Assembly: GCA_037043455.1 (NCBI GenBank)
Contig: JAWPHD010001286.1
Coordinates: 1 to 64,000, forward strand
DNA from: Cyrtodaria siliqua
Taxonomy: Eukaryota; Mollusca; Bivalvia; Adapedonta; Hiatellidae
Direction: 5' to 3'
DNA length: 64,000 nt
Shown here one piece after another: positions 33,716-45,989 of this stretch. Position 1 is the stretch's first letter. Each line of letters opens with the position of its first letter. The translations under genes and the position numbers were made by a program. Below the pieces are notes generated by a model, which saw only the letters and a program-made list of their open reading frames with translations, was not told the DNA's origin and did no database searches.

Positions 33716-35394
33716 CTGCTAAAGTTTGGCAAAGATCAGATGCAAAATGAAGGCCCTATCGTATGACGAGGCAAATTATAGCATTTTTAACAAAATCAAG
33801 GACCATAACTCCGCTGTTTATGGTTCGATCTGGCTGTTTTTCAAACTTGACCAAGCTTTCATAGACATTAACAATCTGATAAAGTTTGTAAAAGATCGGA
33901 TGAAAAATGAAGGCCCTATCGTCTTAACGAGGCAAAATATATCATTTTGAACTAAATCAAGGGCCATAACTCCGTTGTTACTGGTCCGATATGAATGTTT
34001 TTCGAACTTGATCGAGCTTTCATTGATATTAACAATCTGATAAAGTTTGCTAAAGATCGGATGAACAATGAAGCCCCTATCATCTTAACGAGGCAAATTA
34101 TAGCATTTTTAACTAAATCAAGGGCCATAACTCCGCTGTTACTGGTCCAATATGGCTGGTTTTCGAACATATTCGAGCTTTCAACGGCATTAACAATATC
34201 ATAAAGTTTGGTAAAGATCGGACGAACAATGAAGCCCCTATCGTCTTAACGAGGCAAAATATAGCATTTTAACTAAATCAAGGGCTATAACTCCGCTTTC
34301 ACTAATCCGATATGGCTGGTTTTCGAACTTATCCGAGCTTTCATTGTTATTAACAATCTGATAAAGATTGGTAAAGATCGGATGAACAATGAAGCCCCTA
34401 TCGTAACAAGGCAAAATATAGCATTTTTAACTAAATCAAGGACCATAACTCTGCTGTTACTTGTCCGATCTGGCTGGTTTTCGAACTTATCGGAGCTTTC
34501 ATTGATATTAACACGTGGTAAAGTTTTGTAAAGATAGGATGAAAAATGAAGACCCTATCGTCTTAAAGAGGCAAAATATAGCAATATAGCATTTTTAACT
34601 AAATCAAGGGCCATAACTCCGCTGTTACTTGTCCGATCTGGCTGGTTTTCAAACTCATCCGAGCTTACATTGATATTAACAACCTGTTAAAGTTTGGTAA
34701 AGATCGGATGAAAAATGAAGGCCCTATCGTCTTAACTAGGCAAAATATAGCAATATAGACATTTTTAACTAACTCAAGGGCCATAACTCCGCTGTTACTT
34801 GTCCGATTTGGCTGGTTTTCGAACTCATCCGAGCTTTCATTGATATTAACAACCTGTTAAAGTTTGGTAAAGATCGGATGAAAAATGAAGGCCCTATCGT
34901 CTTAACGAGACAAAAGTTAACGACGGACGGACTACGGACGACGGACAACTCAGCATCCCATAAGCTCTGCTGGCCTTCTGCCAGCACCTTCGGCCAGCAG
35001 AGCTAAAAATATGAATTTTGACTTTCAAATACAGATGGACCTTAAACTAGAAGGGTGCAGCAAGGACAATCTATTATTAAGTTGAAAGACGGTTGTGCAG
35101 TTTTTCTTGAATTATCGAGGTGTTTTTTTTGAAATTGTAAATGTTTTCTGAAAAAGGGGCATACAGAATTGTAACAGGGACGAGGCCCTGCCGAACCTCA
35201 TGATGGATTATTTTTCTCCCATTATGCGCTTAGTACAGGCATTCCTTAATGACTGTATTTGATTTTACACTAGAATAAGGCAACGTCTAACCAATGTGAC
35301 GTTATGACGTTTATGTAAGAGTCAAAAGTCATGTATGATAGAGTTATCTTCTATGGGTAAAAACCCTATCTCACATCACTAGAAATGGGAGAAA

Positions 35395-36053
35395 TTAGAC
35401 ATGTCAGTGGTATTTGAGAAAAGAGCTGTATAAAGTTTCATGAACGTAGGTCACTATTTTGCCATGTTGTGAGCTCGGCTAAGGTTGCAGGTTCAAGTTT
35501 TATGAAAAGGGAATAACTCTGCCATAATAAAAATCAGAGTAAATGGACATGTGCAACGACATTCCTGGGGGTAACATAAAGATATTAGTGAAGTTTTATG
35601 AACATAATTATATCAAATACTTTTCAAGTTAGGCCAGTCATGAATTCGGTTAGGTTGCAGGTTAATGTTTTATGAAATGAGGCATTACTCTTGTCAAAAT
35701 GAAAGTCAAAGTTATTAGATATAATTATGTGTTACGACCTTCCTTGTTATTTGTGAAGTTTCATGAACATCAGTCGCATACTTTTCAAGTTATGGCCAGT
35801 TATGAGCTGGGTTAGGTTGCAGGTTAAAGTTTTATGAAAAGGGGCACAACTCTGCTGAAATGAAGTCAGAGTTTTTGGACATGTGTAACAACATTCCTTG
35901 AGGCAAGTCAAGATGAAGATGTGTGTGAAGTTTTATGAACATAGGTCAAATACTTAAGTTATGGCCATGGTTAGGATGCAGGTTATAATGTGACGGACGA
36001 CGGACATGGTCATCCCTAAGTGTCTGCCATGCTACGCAGGCAACACAAAAATG
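35395..36053. mobile_element. Helitron-like repeat family with 150-bp units
   Basis: About four units share GTGAAGTTTTATGAACATA, GTTAGGTTGCAGGTTAAAG and AAAGGGGCACAACTCTG. The end has GACGGACGACGGACATGGTC, then a TGTCTGCC/GGCAACA stem and CACAAAAATG. It follows the same plan as the elements at 16266 and 30966. The 5' boundary is uncertain. Confidence 0.5.
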
Positions 36054-36101
36054 TAAAAGAAATGAGTGGGTCAAAATATTTTTTACAGGGTTTATAATTA
36101 T

Positions 36102-36256
36102 AAGAATCTTTCATGGGTATCCGGTGAAGATAGGGATTTCCAACCCGAGGTATAAGTGATTTTATAGGAACCGAGGCTCTGCCGAGGTTCCGATTAAAAC
36201 ACTTATACCGAGGGTTGGAATTCCCTATCTGAACCGAATACCTATGATAGATTCTT
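36102..36256. repeat. Fold-back palindrome 4
   Basis: Arms of about 75 bases pair AAGAATCTTTCATGGGTAT, GATAGGGA, CCAACCC, GGTATAAGTG and GGAACCGAGGC around a 3-base TCT centre. Few mismatches are present. Confidence 0.85.
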
Positions 36257-37183
36257 TTTCTTGCATATCAGAGACATGTTGTGCGTTGACGCCGCCAGCT
36301 ACTAACGTTTTGCATGTTTTCCTGCATACCGGATGTTGGCGCGCGTGAATTTTATCTCGACCCTAGGGTGAGATGGAAATATCTAGCCCCGGTAAAATGA
36401 CGGATATCCTTGTCCGGTATGCAAGAAAAGATTTTCTAGCACAAGAATATTTCACAAATAATGAATCACACTAGCATAATCCCTAAACATGTCGTTATTG
36501 TCTGACATAAGGACAAGGTACAAAGATCATGTGAAAGAAGTATAGACCATGTGGTAATGACGTAGCATAAGCATTAATGAGACACTACTTTCTATTTTGC
36601 AGAACTGGATTCTTTTTAAAGAGTACAATTACAATAAATTAGAAGGAAAAGTTTATTTCCTGAGAACATAATTATTACAATTACAATGATTTAGTAATAA
36701 CAGTGGGAAGTGATATACGCAAATAACATCAATATAGCGAGACAAACTTTAAAGATATATATGTATAAAAAAAAGAAGAGATAACACTCATTTTCATCCA
36801 AAAGCAGTTAAATTATAGATACTTATGCTTCTTCCTGCTTAAATAACTGTGTAATATCTTAGTCTTACATTTGTTAGCTTGAAAAAGAATTATTGTTTCG
36901 CGAAATGTTCTTATATAATTTGTAGGGTTAATTAGAAATTAATAGAGACAATAAACAAACTGTGACCTTTGTATTATATTGTGCATAAAGAAAATGAGAA
37001 AGTTCAACAGAAGGCAGATTTTAAATTTATGTCAAACAAAAAATTCCATCACAAACCTGCATCGAAGTCTGAAACAGTAAAACATTCAAGGTTTGTTTAA
37101 TCTTGAAGTAGCTAGTGTATGAACTAACGTTTGGGGCGCTTGTTTCAGCCAAAGGTTTTTCGGCAGTAACTCGAGCAATTTAA
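36257..37183. other. Unassigned sequence
   Basis: Includes CCTGCATACCGGATG and TGTCCGGTATGCAAG, which are inverted near 36325-36425. Otherwise AT-rich with nothing recognised. Confidence 0.45.
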
Positions 37184-37504
37184 AGGGAATGTAGCGGCAC
37201 AGCCAAACAAGCTCTATTATTGAGAGTTCTAAAATACTTGGAAAAAGGTGAAAGAATTATCAAAATCGGATGATAAACAAAAAAGATATGACCATTTAAA
37301 GGTTGTTCTAAAACGAATATATGGTCATTTAGAACCGTGATGTCATAGCTCTCAAAATGGCCGCTTCCATGTCCATTCCAACAGAAACTTTAAATGATCA
37401 TATCTTCTTTGTTTATCATCTGATTTTGATAATTCTTTCACCAGTATTCAAGTTTTTCAGAACTCTCAATAATAAAGATGTTTGGTTGTATCGCTACATT
37501 CCCT
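37184..37504. mobile_element. 321-bp element with about 120-bp inverted repeats
   Basis: The left arm from AGGGAATGTAGCG through TATTATTGAGAGTTCT, GGTGAAAGAATTATCAAAAT and GATGATAAACAAA pairs with the right arm over about 120 bases, leaving a centre of about 75 bases (GTGATGTCATAGCTCTC). It is a fold-back MITE with no coding capacity. Confidence 0.85.
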
Positions 37505-37589
37505 ATAAATAATACGTACATCAGTTATATATCATTAGAACTGGAATTTTTAGTGGTAAATACCGGTGGTCAGATTATTTTGATGATGT

Positions 37590-37940
37590 CGTCTGGAAGT
37601 TATGAATAAGCTACCTAACCATAAAGTTTTATTTCAATATCTCATTCCTAACTGAAGTTACTGAGCAACCATTTTTCTATTTTTAGTAACATTGACCTTG
37701 ACCTTGACTCCAGTGACCCCAAATGCAATCCCAAGCTTCCTTTTCATATAAGCTAGTAGGGTTTTAAAAGAACTTCACTGTAGATACCCTAATTTAAACA
37801 GTAAACTTGGTTGAACATTAAGGATAAAGACTGAGTTTATCAAAAACCAGAATGTATTGGTTCATGTATGTCTTATTTCTGGTCACTGATTGGTCAGTCT
37901 TTTTTATGATCCTCTATCAAAATTATGAGTGGTCCCTCCG
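37590..37940. repeat. Diverged copy of the 17.5-kb MITE family with a satellite unit
   Basis: It contains one unit of the 22.3-kb satellite (37607-37755), then GGGTTTTAAAAGAA, GGATAAAGACTGAGTTTATC and CACTGATTGGTCAG as in 39945-40110. Confidence 0.6.
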
Positions 37941-38871
37941 GTCGTAGGATCGGTAGGGGACTAAAAATACTTCATCTGGTGCTCACATTGGTCCTTGACC
38001 AAGAATGGGAAAGATGGTGGCAGATGTTGTTCAACACTGACAAATATGAAATTATACAGTATGATACACATAGATAACCAAGAAACGAATGCATACATGT
38101 GATACTTTTGAAGACATATTCTGGGAGATTTAAGCACTTTTTAAGGGAGATTTGTCCAAAATCTGCCAGATTCTATAAAAAATAACGTATTTATAGTGAT
38201 GTTTTATTAAATATTGTTATACATTTAAAATAATACAAGCGCCAAATTTCTCAATAAAACCGTTCTTCCAAACTCTACCCATGTGTTGAGGTCACAAAGT
38301 GATGCATATATGCTAATTAAAACTGTATATGTATCCACGGGTTCATAAAATACTTGCACATGAATATGTGTGAAATAAATTTAGGGTTGGTAACTTTTTA
38401 TTCGAAGCTTCAAGCAATAACAAAAAGGCGATGTTTTTGGCTGGCCGGTTGTCGTGTTTATATTGTATTTCTAGAGTTAGGATTTGCAATTATATGTTAG
38501 TTTTATATATAGCTTATCCTTCGTCGAATTTGAAGCGGTGTGCATATGTTGCAAAATTAGCGTGCTTTTGGCGGGCGAGTGACTTTAATTAAGCTTTTCA
38601 AAGCATTTTATGATAAAATAAAATAAGAGATTTAAAATTTGTTTTTATTTCACAATTTGTTCAGGTGTAACACGCTCATTGATTGTTGCATTGTGTGTGA
38701 ATTAAAATGAAAAATCGATCATGTTGTGAATTAAAATGAAAAATCATGTATCTTCTAAGAAAGAACTTGTCTCATGAATGAATTCTCCCTTTAAAAACAT
38801 AAACACTGAGATGCCAAAATATTGTATGCATACACTCATTTCCATATAAGCAAAAACAATTAAAAACTCAC
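37941..38871. other. Unassigned AT-rich sequence
   Basis: AT-rich with no recognisable gene. GTGAATTAAAATGAAAAATC is duplicated in tandem near 38697-38745. Confidence 0.45.
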
Positions 38872-40168
38872 AATTTTAACTAATCCGAGCCTTCTCTGAC
38901 CTTACCAGTCCTTTTTACGATTTTTGATATTTCATCTGGCTGTGTACGGTCAGAGGAACTCCTATAGTAAAAACACGGGGCCAATCTCCTCTCCCTCGCG
39001 GGAGAGGAACTACCCTCTTGGTTTTAAATCAATATATCTATGTAAGTATTCATTGGATTAACATTTCAAGCATATAAACCAATTACCAATATATTTATTT
39101 ACCTATATGAACCGATATATTTGTTTTATTAACCTTAATAATGTTGTAACGGTCAACCGTTTCAGACGAAGTTAAAAAATATTAATTTTCCAACATTTGT
39201 TGTTATTCAGGTCAAATGTCACGTGATCGTGACCGGTGCGCCGATAAATATTTCCCACAAAATTCCAAAAAATTCAAAATTGCCACCAACTTTTCCTTTT
39301 GGCACTAGCAATACTCTGAACAACATCCAATTGTTTATCTTTAAAGTTTAATACCTAATTATGCTCTGAGAAGAGTTCGTTCCACTCCAAAAATCCCTCA
39401 ATGCTGTCAGTTGATAGTGGACTTATTTGATGAGGGAATATGAATGCCTTTACCTCTCGCGAGAATATCACGTGAATTTAATTAATATGCAAAATGACAA
39501 TATGGCGGATATAGTAAATAAAAGTGTACTTCAAAACATAAATGTTTTATTGTGTCACTACCATCGATAAAGGTGCAGTTTTACCATTGCAACTTGGTAT
39601 AATAAACGTTAATTGATCGATCTGTTGAGCTAAATTATCATAAAAAATCGACCCGACACCGCAAACATTGTTGAAAGTGCATGACTGTGCGTTTTTAGTA
39701 ATCCACCGGTTTTCACTTTAGGAGTTCCTCTGACCCTATACATAATTTTCCATTGCAGAGATGTTGAGATTTTATCTTATTTTCAGTAGGTGATAAAATG
39801 TGTGTTACTCGGTTTTTATCCTTAGGTTCTACAGTAAAATAAAAATCTTTAGCAGAGTAAAAAGACGATAATTTTTAAGATTCTAATTTTGAAAGATACA
39901 TATATTGAATCAATTTGCATGAATGTGCATGAACTATGCAGGGTTTTAAAAGAATCACACTGTAGCTACCTTAATTATAGCACCAAACTTGGTTGAACAA
40001 CAAGGATAAAGACCGAGTTTATCACCTACCAGAATGTATTTGTATGTTTTATTTCTGGTCACTGATTGGTCAGATTTGTTTGATGATGCTCTATCAAAAT
40101 TATGAATAAAGCCGTAAAAATAAAGAGAAGGCTTTTAGGGTCAGAGAAGGCTGGGATTAAATTTTAAC
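38872..40168. mobile_element. DNA transposon remnant, 1279 bp, with 9-bp target duplication
   Basis: AATTTTAAC at 38872-38880 and 40160-40168 flanks inverted ends. The left end TAATCCGAGCCTTCTCTGAC and the right end read inverted match at 20 of 21 bases. A 9-base duplication suggests a Mutator-type or Merlin-like element, but there is no transposase. It contains a nested inverted-repeat segment (38948-39735) and a diverged member of the 17.5-kb MITE family (39770-40110). A second right-type end lies at 40441-40486. Confidence 0.75.
38948..39735. mobile_element. Nested 788-bp inverted-repeat element
   Basis: The ends GGTCAGAGGAACTCCTA at 38948 and, inverted, at 39719-39735 match over 27 bases with two differences. 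CAGAGG...CCTCTG ends recall hAT, but no 8-base duplication is seen. Confidence 0.65.
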
Positions 40169-40552
40169 ATGGCAATTCTTGAAAAATGTAACAAATAGAT
40201 CAACAATGTGATATAAACCAAAAATGCCACTTTAAATTAGTGAAAATGCCTTTTTTTACAATAAGAAATGAGAATTACCTATTGACCGCCATTATGCGAC
40301 ACTTCCTGTGTTGCAATGGGTGTGCTACACCTGCAGTGAGATGGCCAAATCTCAAAATTGTCTGACCCCAAAAGACTCCACCTTCCTTCCCACCCCACCC
40401 CCACTTTTTGTGGCTGTTTAGGTAGGCAGCCAGATAACTTTCAAAATCGTAAAAAGGGTTGTTAAGGCCAGAGAAGGCTCGGATTATAAAGAGGGATGCA
40501 AATAAATTACAATTTGGGCATTGGATGCTGAGGGTTGTTCTCAAGGACACCT
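40169..40552. other. Spacer with a solo transposon end
   Basis: 40441-40486 is the inverted counterpart of the 38881 terminus (AAGGCCAGAGAAGGCTCGGA, then TTA). It may be a solo end of the same family. The remainder is unassigned. Confidence 0.5.
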
Positions 40553-41121
40553 ACAGTGCTTTGGGTGGTATAGAATCATTGGTAGTAAAGAATCATTTTC
40601 TGTTTAAATTCAATTTTCTCAGCTCATATATTTTAGATTATTTTAAAACTTTCTAGGCTTGAAGATATATCATATAAGCATACATTTATTCAACGGTGAA
40701 ATTATTTGGGACATTTTTACATGCAAAATATATCTCTACGTGCAACACCTCTCAGAAAAAATGATTCTATACTACCTGAATGAAGTGTGTTTTTGAAACG
40801 AAAAATTCATACGGTCACAATAAACTCAGAAATAAATATTTGCTGTTTTAACAAATGTTATAGGACAAAAGTCAAAATGCAATCATCAATTAAGGTAACT
40901 TGTTGCAGTTTGGCACTTTTAAGGATAAAATTAAATTATGTAAATATTGGTGCAAAAACGCCTATTAAAAAATCACAGTTTCAGGACAATAATTTTAGAA
41001 ATTTTGCTATCATACAACTAAAAGGGTAAATCTAAATGAGAAATTAAATAGACATTTTCCTTTCATTTTAAAATTAGACATTTAACCCGAGTGATAATTT
41101 CTATACCACCCAAAGCACTGT
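40553..41121. mobile_element. 569-bp MITE
   Basis: Perfect 23-base inverted ends start ACAGTGCTTTGGGTGGTATA at 40553, with the complement ending at 41121. A related TATAGAATCATTTTTTC segment is inverted internally near 40758-40780. Flanks show no clear duplication. Confidence 0.8.
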
Positions 41122-42244
41122 ACCGGTACTACGAGTATGAAACGGTAACACCCATAGCCACTAACCGTGAGTGGGATCCGAAACGCTTTAGGCAGCTTTA
41201 TTCCCTCAACTCTGTATGCATGTATGTTGACCTGCAAGTAAAAGGGTAAAGGTTCCTTTTTTCTTTTTTTGTGTTGATGTTTTGATTATAAACCTCTTCC
41301 GTGAAGGGCTGATTTAAGTTGGTATGTGCCTAAACACAGTAATGGACCAAAATGAACAGTAATGTACAGAAATGGAGGGGAAATACAGAAATGGAGAAAA
41401 TAACTAGTGGCGGATCCAAGGTGGGGGACAAATGTGTACAGAGTTGAAGGGTATTAATTGATCTTCATTATGTTATGGAGGCTTCAGATAGAACATAATT
41501 GACGAAAGTTACAGACATATAATAGGTCTGTGAAAGAACGAGCAGAATAGTCAACGAGAGCGTTACATTTGCAGTGTGCCAAAATGTCCGAAAACTTGCC
41601 ACTGTGTCAGGTGTCCGCGACAAATTTAGGGGGCATCTCAAACAAGTTAATATTTGATGTCGATCGAATGATTAGGGAAACTATTTTGCTTACTAGTTTT
41701 GTTCATGGATAAGGAAAATTAACGAAATACTATAGACATATATAGTCAACGGCGTAACCAGGCGTTTATAATGTATACGCACAAAAGTAATAATTGAAAG
41801 CCGAAGGCTTGAACCGTTCCAGGGGTGTATGGGTGGATGCTCCACCAGAACATTTGGACACAAATTGTTTAACATGGTACGCGCAATCCTGCGCTTTCTA
41901 GAACAATCTTTTACGCCATTTATCCTCATTTTTTTTGTTTATGACTGGTGAAAAAATGTATACGAACATGTATATATAGGCAGTAATGCACTTATAGGGA
42001 GTTGATATAATAAATAAGGATTTAATTAACTATACTGCCGTGATCGAAAAATGGTGTCACGTTTTTTAAACACTGTGTAGTTTTGACACTGTGTAGTTTT
42101 GACAAGATGGCGGACGAGCGCGCTTATCAAAGGTAGGTATCGTTTAAATGTACCTGTATTTAATATAGTTTGGTAAGTAATTACCATTCTAGCACGACCA
42201 GGGTGAGCAAGGAGGTTTTAATTCAACACGCTCAACAGTGAATT
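41122..42244. other. Unassigned sequence with a candidate first exon
   Basis: Mostly AT-rich. At 42071-42100 CACTGTGTAGTTTTGA is duplicated in tandem, followed at 42107 by ATGGCGGACGAGCGCGC and a strong donor (see findings). No other gene signal. Confidence 0.4.
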
Positions 42245-45110
42245 AATTCAATTCAACAATTCAATTACATTTTTATTAAGCATAAACATTTTACAATGTC
42301 CATCGCCATCAGCACTGAGGCGGAAATACATACAAGACATACTAAATACAAATACACACATATATTAAAACATGTTCTGGAGAAGAGCATGAGAAATATT
42401 TAGGTATGAGTAAACAGTTTTAAGGATAAACACGTATATATTATTGAATGTAATTATAGCATACATGTTGTTCACACTCACTGGTATAGCTCGAAACATA
42501 CTTTAATACTTTATTTTCAAACTGCTTAATTTCACAAATCAGTGAACAGATAAAGCAAATTACAGCAATAACATACGTGTGTAAATACATAACACAATGA
42601 CGGAACTAATAGGAAACGACTATTTACATATTATTAATGATAGTTGAGAAAAATAGTACATGAGTCAAGAAAATTACATTCACTTTTAACTATATCAATT
42701 TTTACATTTATTCAATTTTTAACAGTTCAGATACTTATTTTACAGGAAGTCATCTGTTTTGTACAATAATTTATATAGATTAACAGTTTTATTAAGTCTG
42801 TTTTTATGTACTTAGATATTTATATATAGACATTTACCTATATATAACTATTAATGGCTAATGTTGTAACATTATATATGTAATAATACAATAGTGATTA
42901 CATGTTATGTAAAGACAATAGTTTAATAGTAGTTGAATAAACAACAGCAACAAAACCTATAACTAGTGCTCATACTTGTAGATATTGAACAAATCGCCTG
43001 AAACACCTTTCCGAAGATTGAAAGCTGTGTCTTCAATAATATAAATAGTATACGACAAGACATTGAGTCTTTAGTTGAAATAGGATCGAAACTTAACGAA
43101 ATACACTAAATACTTTGTTCTATTATCGGCATACTAATTATCAAATATATATTTTTATCACAAATAAAAAGGTTGTATTGGTATATATATATTTACACAT
43201 ATATTTACACACAGAGTCGTTTTTTATTATTTAAATACATATACCAGAAATTATCAGTTTATCCCTTTAAAATAATCTGTTATTTTACTACAGAATACAC
43301 TCAGTTTATTTATATTACATTTATTTTCATTTGTGAATAATTCTATGAATTTCGGCATGTTTGGTCGTGAGTAAAAATATTTGTTAATATACTTTTTTCT
43401 ATCATTATGAAATAACGGGCATACTAAAACAAAATGAAACTCATCCCCAAGATCATTACATGAGTGCATTTTTTGTCAAATGTTGAGATATTCCTCCATC
43501 TTCCGACCTCTATTGGTAACCTGTGATTTCTTGTTAAAATGCTATAAGCTTCTTACAGTTTAAAACTGTTAATGCTTTAATATAAAAACTTAGTTTGTAA
43601 ACTAGTTTTCAAATATTTGTAGATGTTTGTGTCCGAAGTACGATCAAGCTCGGAATGCCAATTTTGGATGAAGATATCTTTAAGTTTTTGGCTGAAAGAT
43701 TTAACGAACCACTTTCCATTTAAAAAGTCCTGGCTGTACCAAATTCCGGAAAAGCCAGACGTGCATAAAATGTGTTTAGTATTTTCTATCCAGGTAGACT
43801 TGACGAGATCCGAATAATGTAGTTCTCTTATCAAAATATATAATTTTGAAGAGAGTTTCGTTGTACTGTCACTACTGATATTTTCTATTAATCTTGTCCA
43901 GTAGGCAACTGTCCTCTTATTAATATCAATATATAACGGGGTAATGCCAAGTTCTCCACAAATCATGTATGATGGAGTAGCCTTTTTCATATTAAAGATA
44001 TACTTGTAAAATTTGAGCTGTACTCTTTCTAATATATCTATTTTTCCAGTACCCCACACTTCACTAGCGTACAAAAGTATAGGTTTTATAGTTTTTTCAA
44101 AAAGGTCAATTTGTATATCATACGGAAGTGATAATGATTTCATTTTTCTCAGCAAAGAGAACATGGCTTTATTAGCTTGTTCTGAAATATACTTTTTTGC
44201 ATTATTAAAGGAACCACTTCTAGAAAAGTATATACCTAAATGTTTATATTCATCACCAATTTCTACGTTTTCGTTTCCTATTTTATATACAGTATTTCGT
44301 AATCTTCGCCCCTTACTGAAAATCAGTATTTCTGTTTTGTTTACATTAATATTAAGCTTCCACGTGTCGCAATAATCTTTAAATATATCAAGGGCAGTTT
44401 GAAGTCCGTGTTCGTTATCATTAAAAATCACGGTATCGTCTGCATATAAAAGTATAAACAATTTTAAAAATATTTGGGTTTCTTCTATTACAATGTCTAT
44501 TCATGCCATCTACCCCTCTACTGTTGAGATAGATTTCAAGCTCATTCAAAAATAAACTAAATAAAAATGGGGAAAGATTTTCACCTTGACTTACGCCGAC
44601 ATGACAGTTAAAATAGGGAGAATTCCCCTCATTCGTTACAACTTTTGATTTTATATTATTATACAAGTTATGTATAACTTTAACCCATTTTCCATTTATG
44701 TTCTCATTTCTTAATTTCTGCCAAAGACCAATTCTCCAAACAGCGTCAAATGCTTGTTTAAAGTCTATAAAACAACAGAATAACTTCTTTTTGTCTGATT
44801 GTACAATGTCTATTAAACATTTGAGAATAAATAAATTGTCAACAGTAGAAAAATTCTTTCGAAAACCAGCTTGTGTTTAATGTATAATACAATATTTCTC
44901 TGCATATCTAGTTAATCTAGTATTGAGAATACTCGTAAAAAGTTTTCCTAGGCAACTAAGCAATGATATTGGACGGTAATTTTCAGGAAGCGTAGGGTCT
45001 CCTTTGCTTTTGTAAATTGGCTTTATGAGTCCAATAGTCCAGCTCTCAGGAATGAATCCGTTGTCAAAAATAGTATTAAAACGTACAATAATAACATAAC
45101 ACAAATACAT
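42245..45110 (-). pseudogene. 5'-truncated LINE with RT remnant
   Basis: On the minus strand, from 45110 down, the frame reads SWTIGLIKPIYKSKGD, NYRPISLLSCLGKLF, a TAA stop, QAGFRKNFSTVDNLF, FIDFKQAFDAVWR (motif A with its aspartate) and GVSQGENLSPFLFSLFLNEL. A frameshift near 44450 is followed by FILLYADDTVIF (motif C) and a thumb region to 43577. A C-terminal cysteine/histidine segment (DLGDEFHFVLVCPLF) lies in another frame at 43469-43254. The endonuclease and ORF1 are absent, as in a 5'-truncated insertion. About 1 kb of AT-rich 3' UTR ends in a GAATTG-type tail at 42245. The CHC-like C-terminus fits LINEs of the CR1/jockey assemblage; the exact clade is uncertain. Dead copy. Confidence 0.85.
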
Positions 45111-45319
45111 ATTATGTAAAGTACATGATCCAGCTATGACCTATATAACTCTATGATGTGATTGCACGAGCTTCACGAATACCAATACCATAATACATAT
45201 TTGCAATGTAAACATAAGGCATTGTGATAACAGTGTTGGGTTGTTGGTCACTACATTATTAGAACAGTTATACAATACAATATAATAATACTAATAATAA
45301 TAAAAAAAAAAAAATTGCA

Positions 45320-45690
45320 CCTGCACATGCTTTTTAAACGTATATATTATTTTGTTGCAATTAAGCTCTCACGTTTGATATTCACAAGACAAATATATTT
45401 GGCTAGCCTATTCAATAATTTTGAATTATCCGTAGATAACAACGATTTAAACTTTTGTAAACTAGGCCAACTACAGTAATATTTAGGTAAACATTCTATT
45501 ATTATTTCTCAGTAACACGGACAAGCTAAAGTAAAGTGATATTCATCTTCAACAACATTTATATTGCAAAAAGGACACTTTCTTTGATCCCTCTCTATAT
45601 TTCGAAATCTACCCTCTTCAATAGCCAATTTATGAGCTGAACATATTAATCTAGTTAGTGCTATCATATGCTTATTATTTTGGACACAAT
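45320..45690 (-). pseudogene. LINE C-terminal fragment
   Basis: Minus-strand translation gives RKCPFCNINVVEDEYHFTLA followed by CPCY, the same C-terminal cysteine/histidine domain found at 43440 and 55700. One stop interrupts it before CLPKYYCSWPSLQKF. Only about 110 codons remain, and this is a separate copy from the LINE at 42245-45110. Confidence 0.75.
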
Positions 45691-45989
45691 ATATTTTTCA
45701 CATCCAAAGTTTGTTGTAATGTATTTAAAAGTAGACCGTTTGGTGGAAGAAGTTAAGGTTGCAAACATTCCTGCAAATGTTGATTAATAGGAACGAATAC
45801 GTGCCACTGAAAGGTAAGTTGGCAGTGTTGGAAAACAATTCAGCAGAACAAAGAAAACATAAGTAATCAGTAAAACAGTTCAGTGGGTAGAATAATATAG
45901 AAATGAACTTTAGTAAATTATACAGAAAAATAATGAGAAAAGATAAGTCAGTAAAATGGGTAAGAAATTAAACGTTATAATGATTGAGA

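Larger units (their letters stand above)
32365..35010. mobile_element. Helitron-like element (copy 2), interrupted
   Basis: The 5' end, starting AACAAGAGGCCCAAGAGGGC, is the same as at 30966. One 155-base unit is followed by an A-rich interruption (about 32645-33715), then eight or so units at 33716-34900. The 3' end has the GGACGACGGACAACTC tract, a perfect CTGCTGGCC/GGCCAGCAG stem and AGCTAAAAAT. Confidence 0.65.

Noticed and set aside
40787..41029. 80-codon frame as transposase of the 569-bp element
   Set aside because: Too short, lysine/isoleucine rich from AT bias, and no DDE-type motifs.
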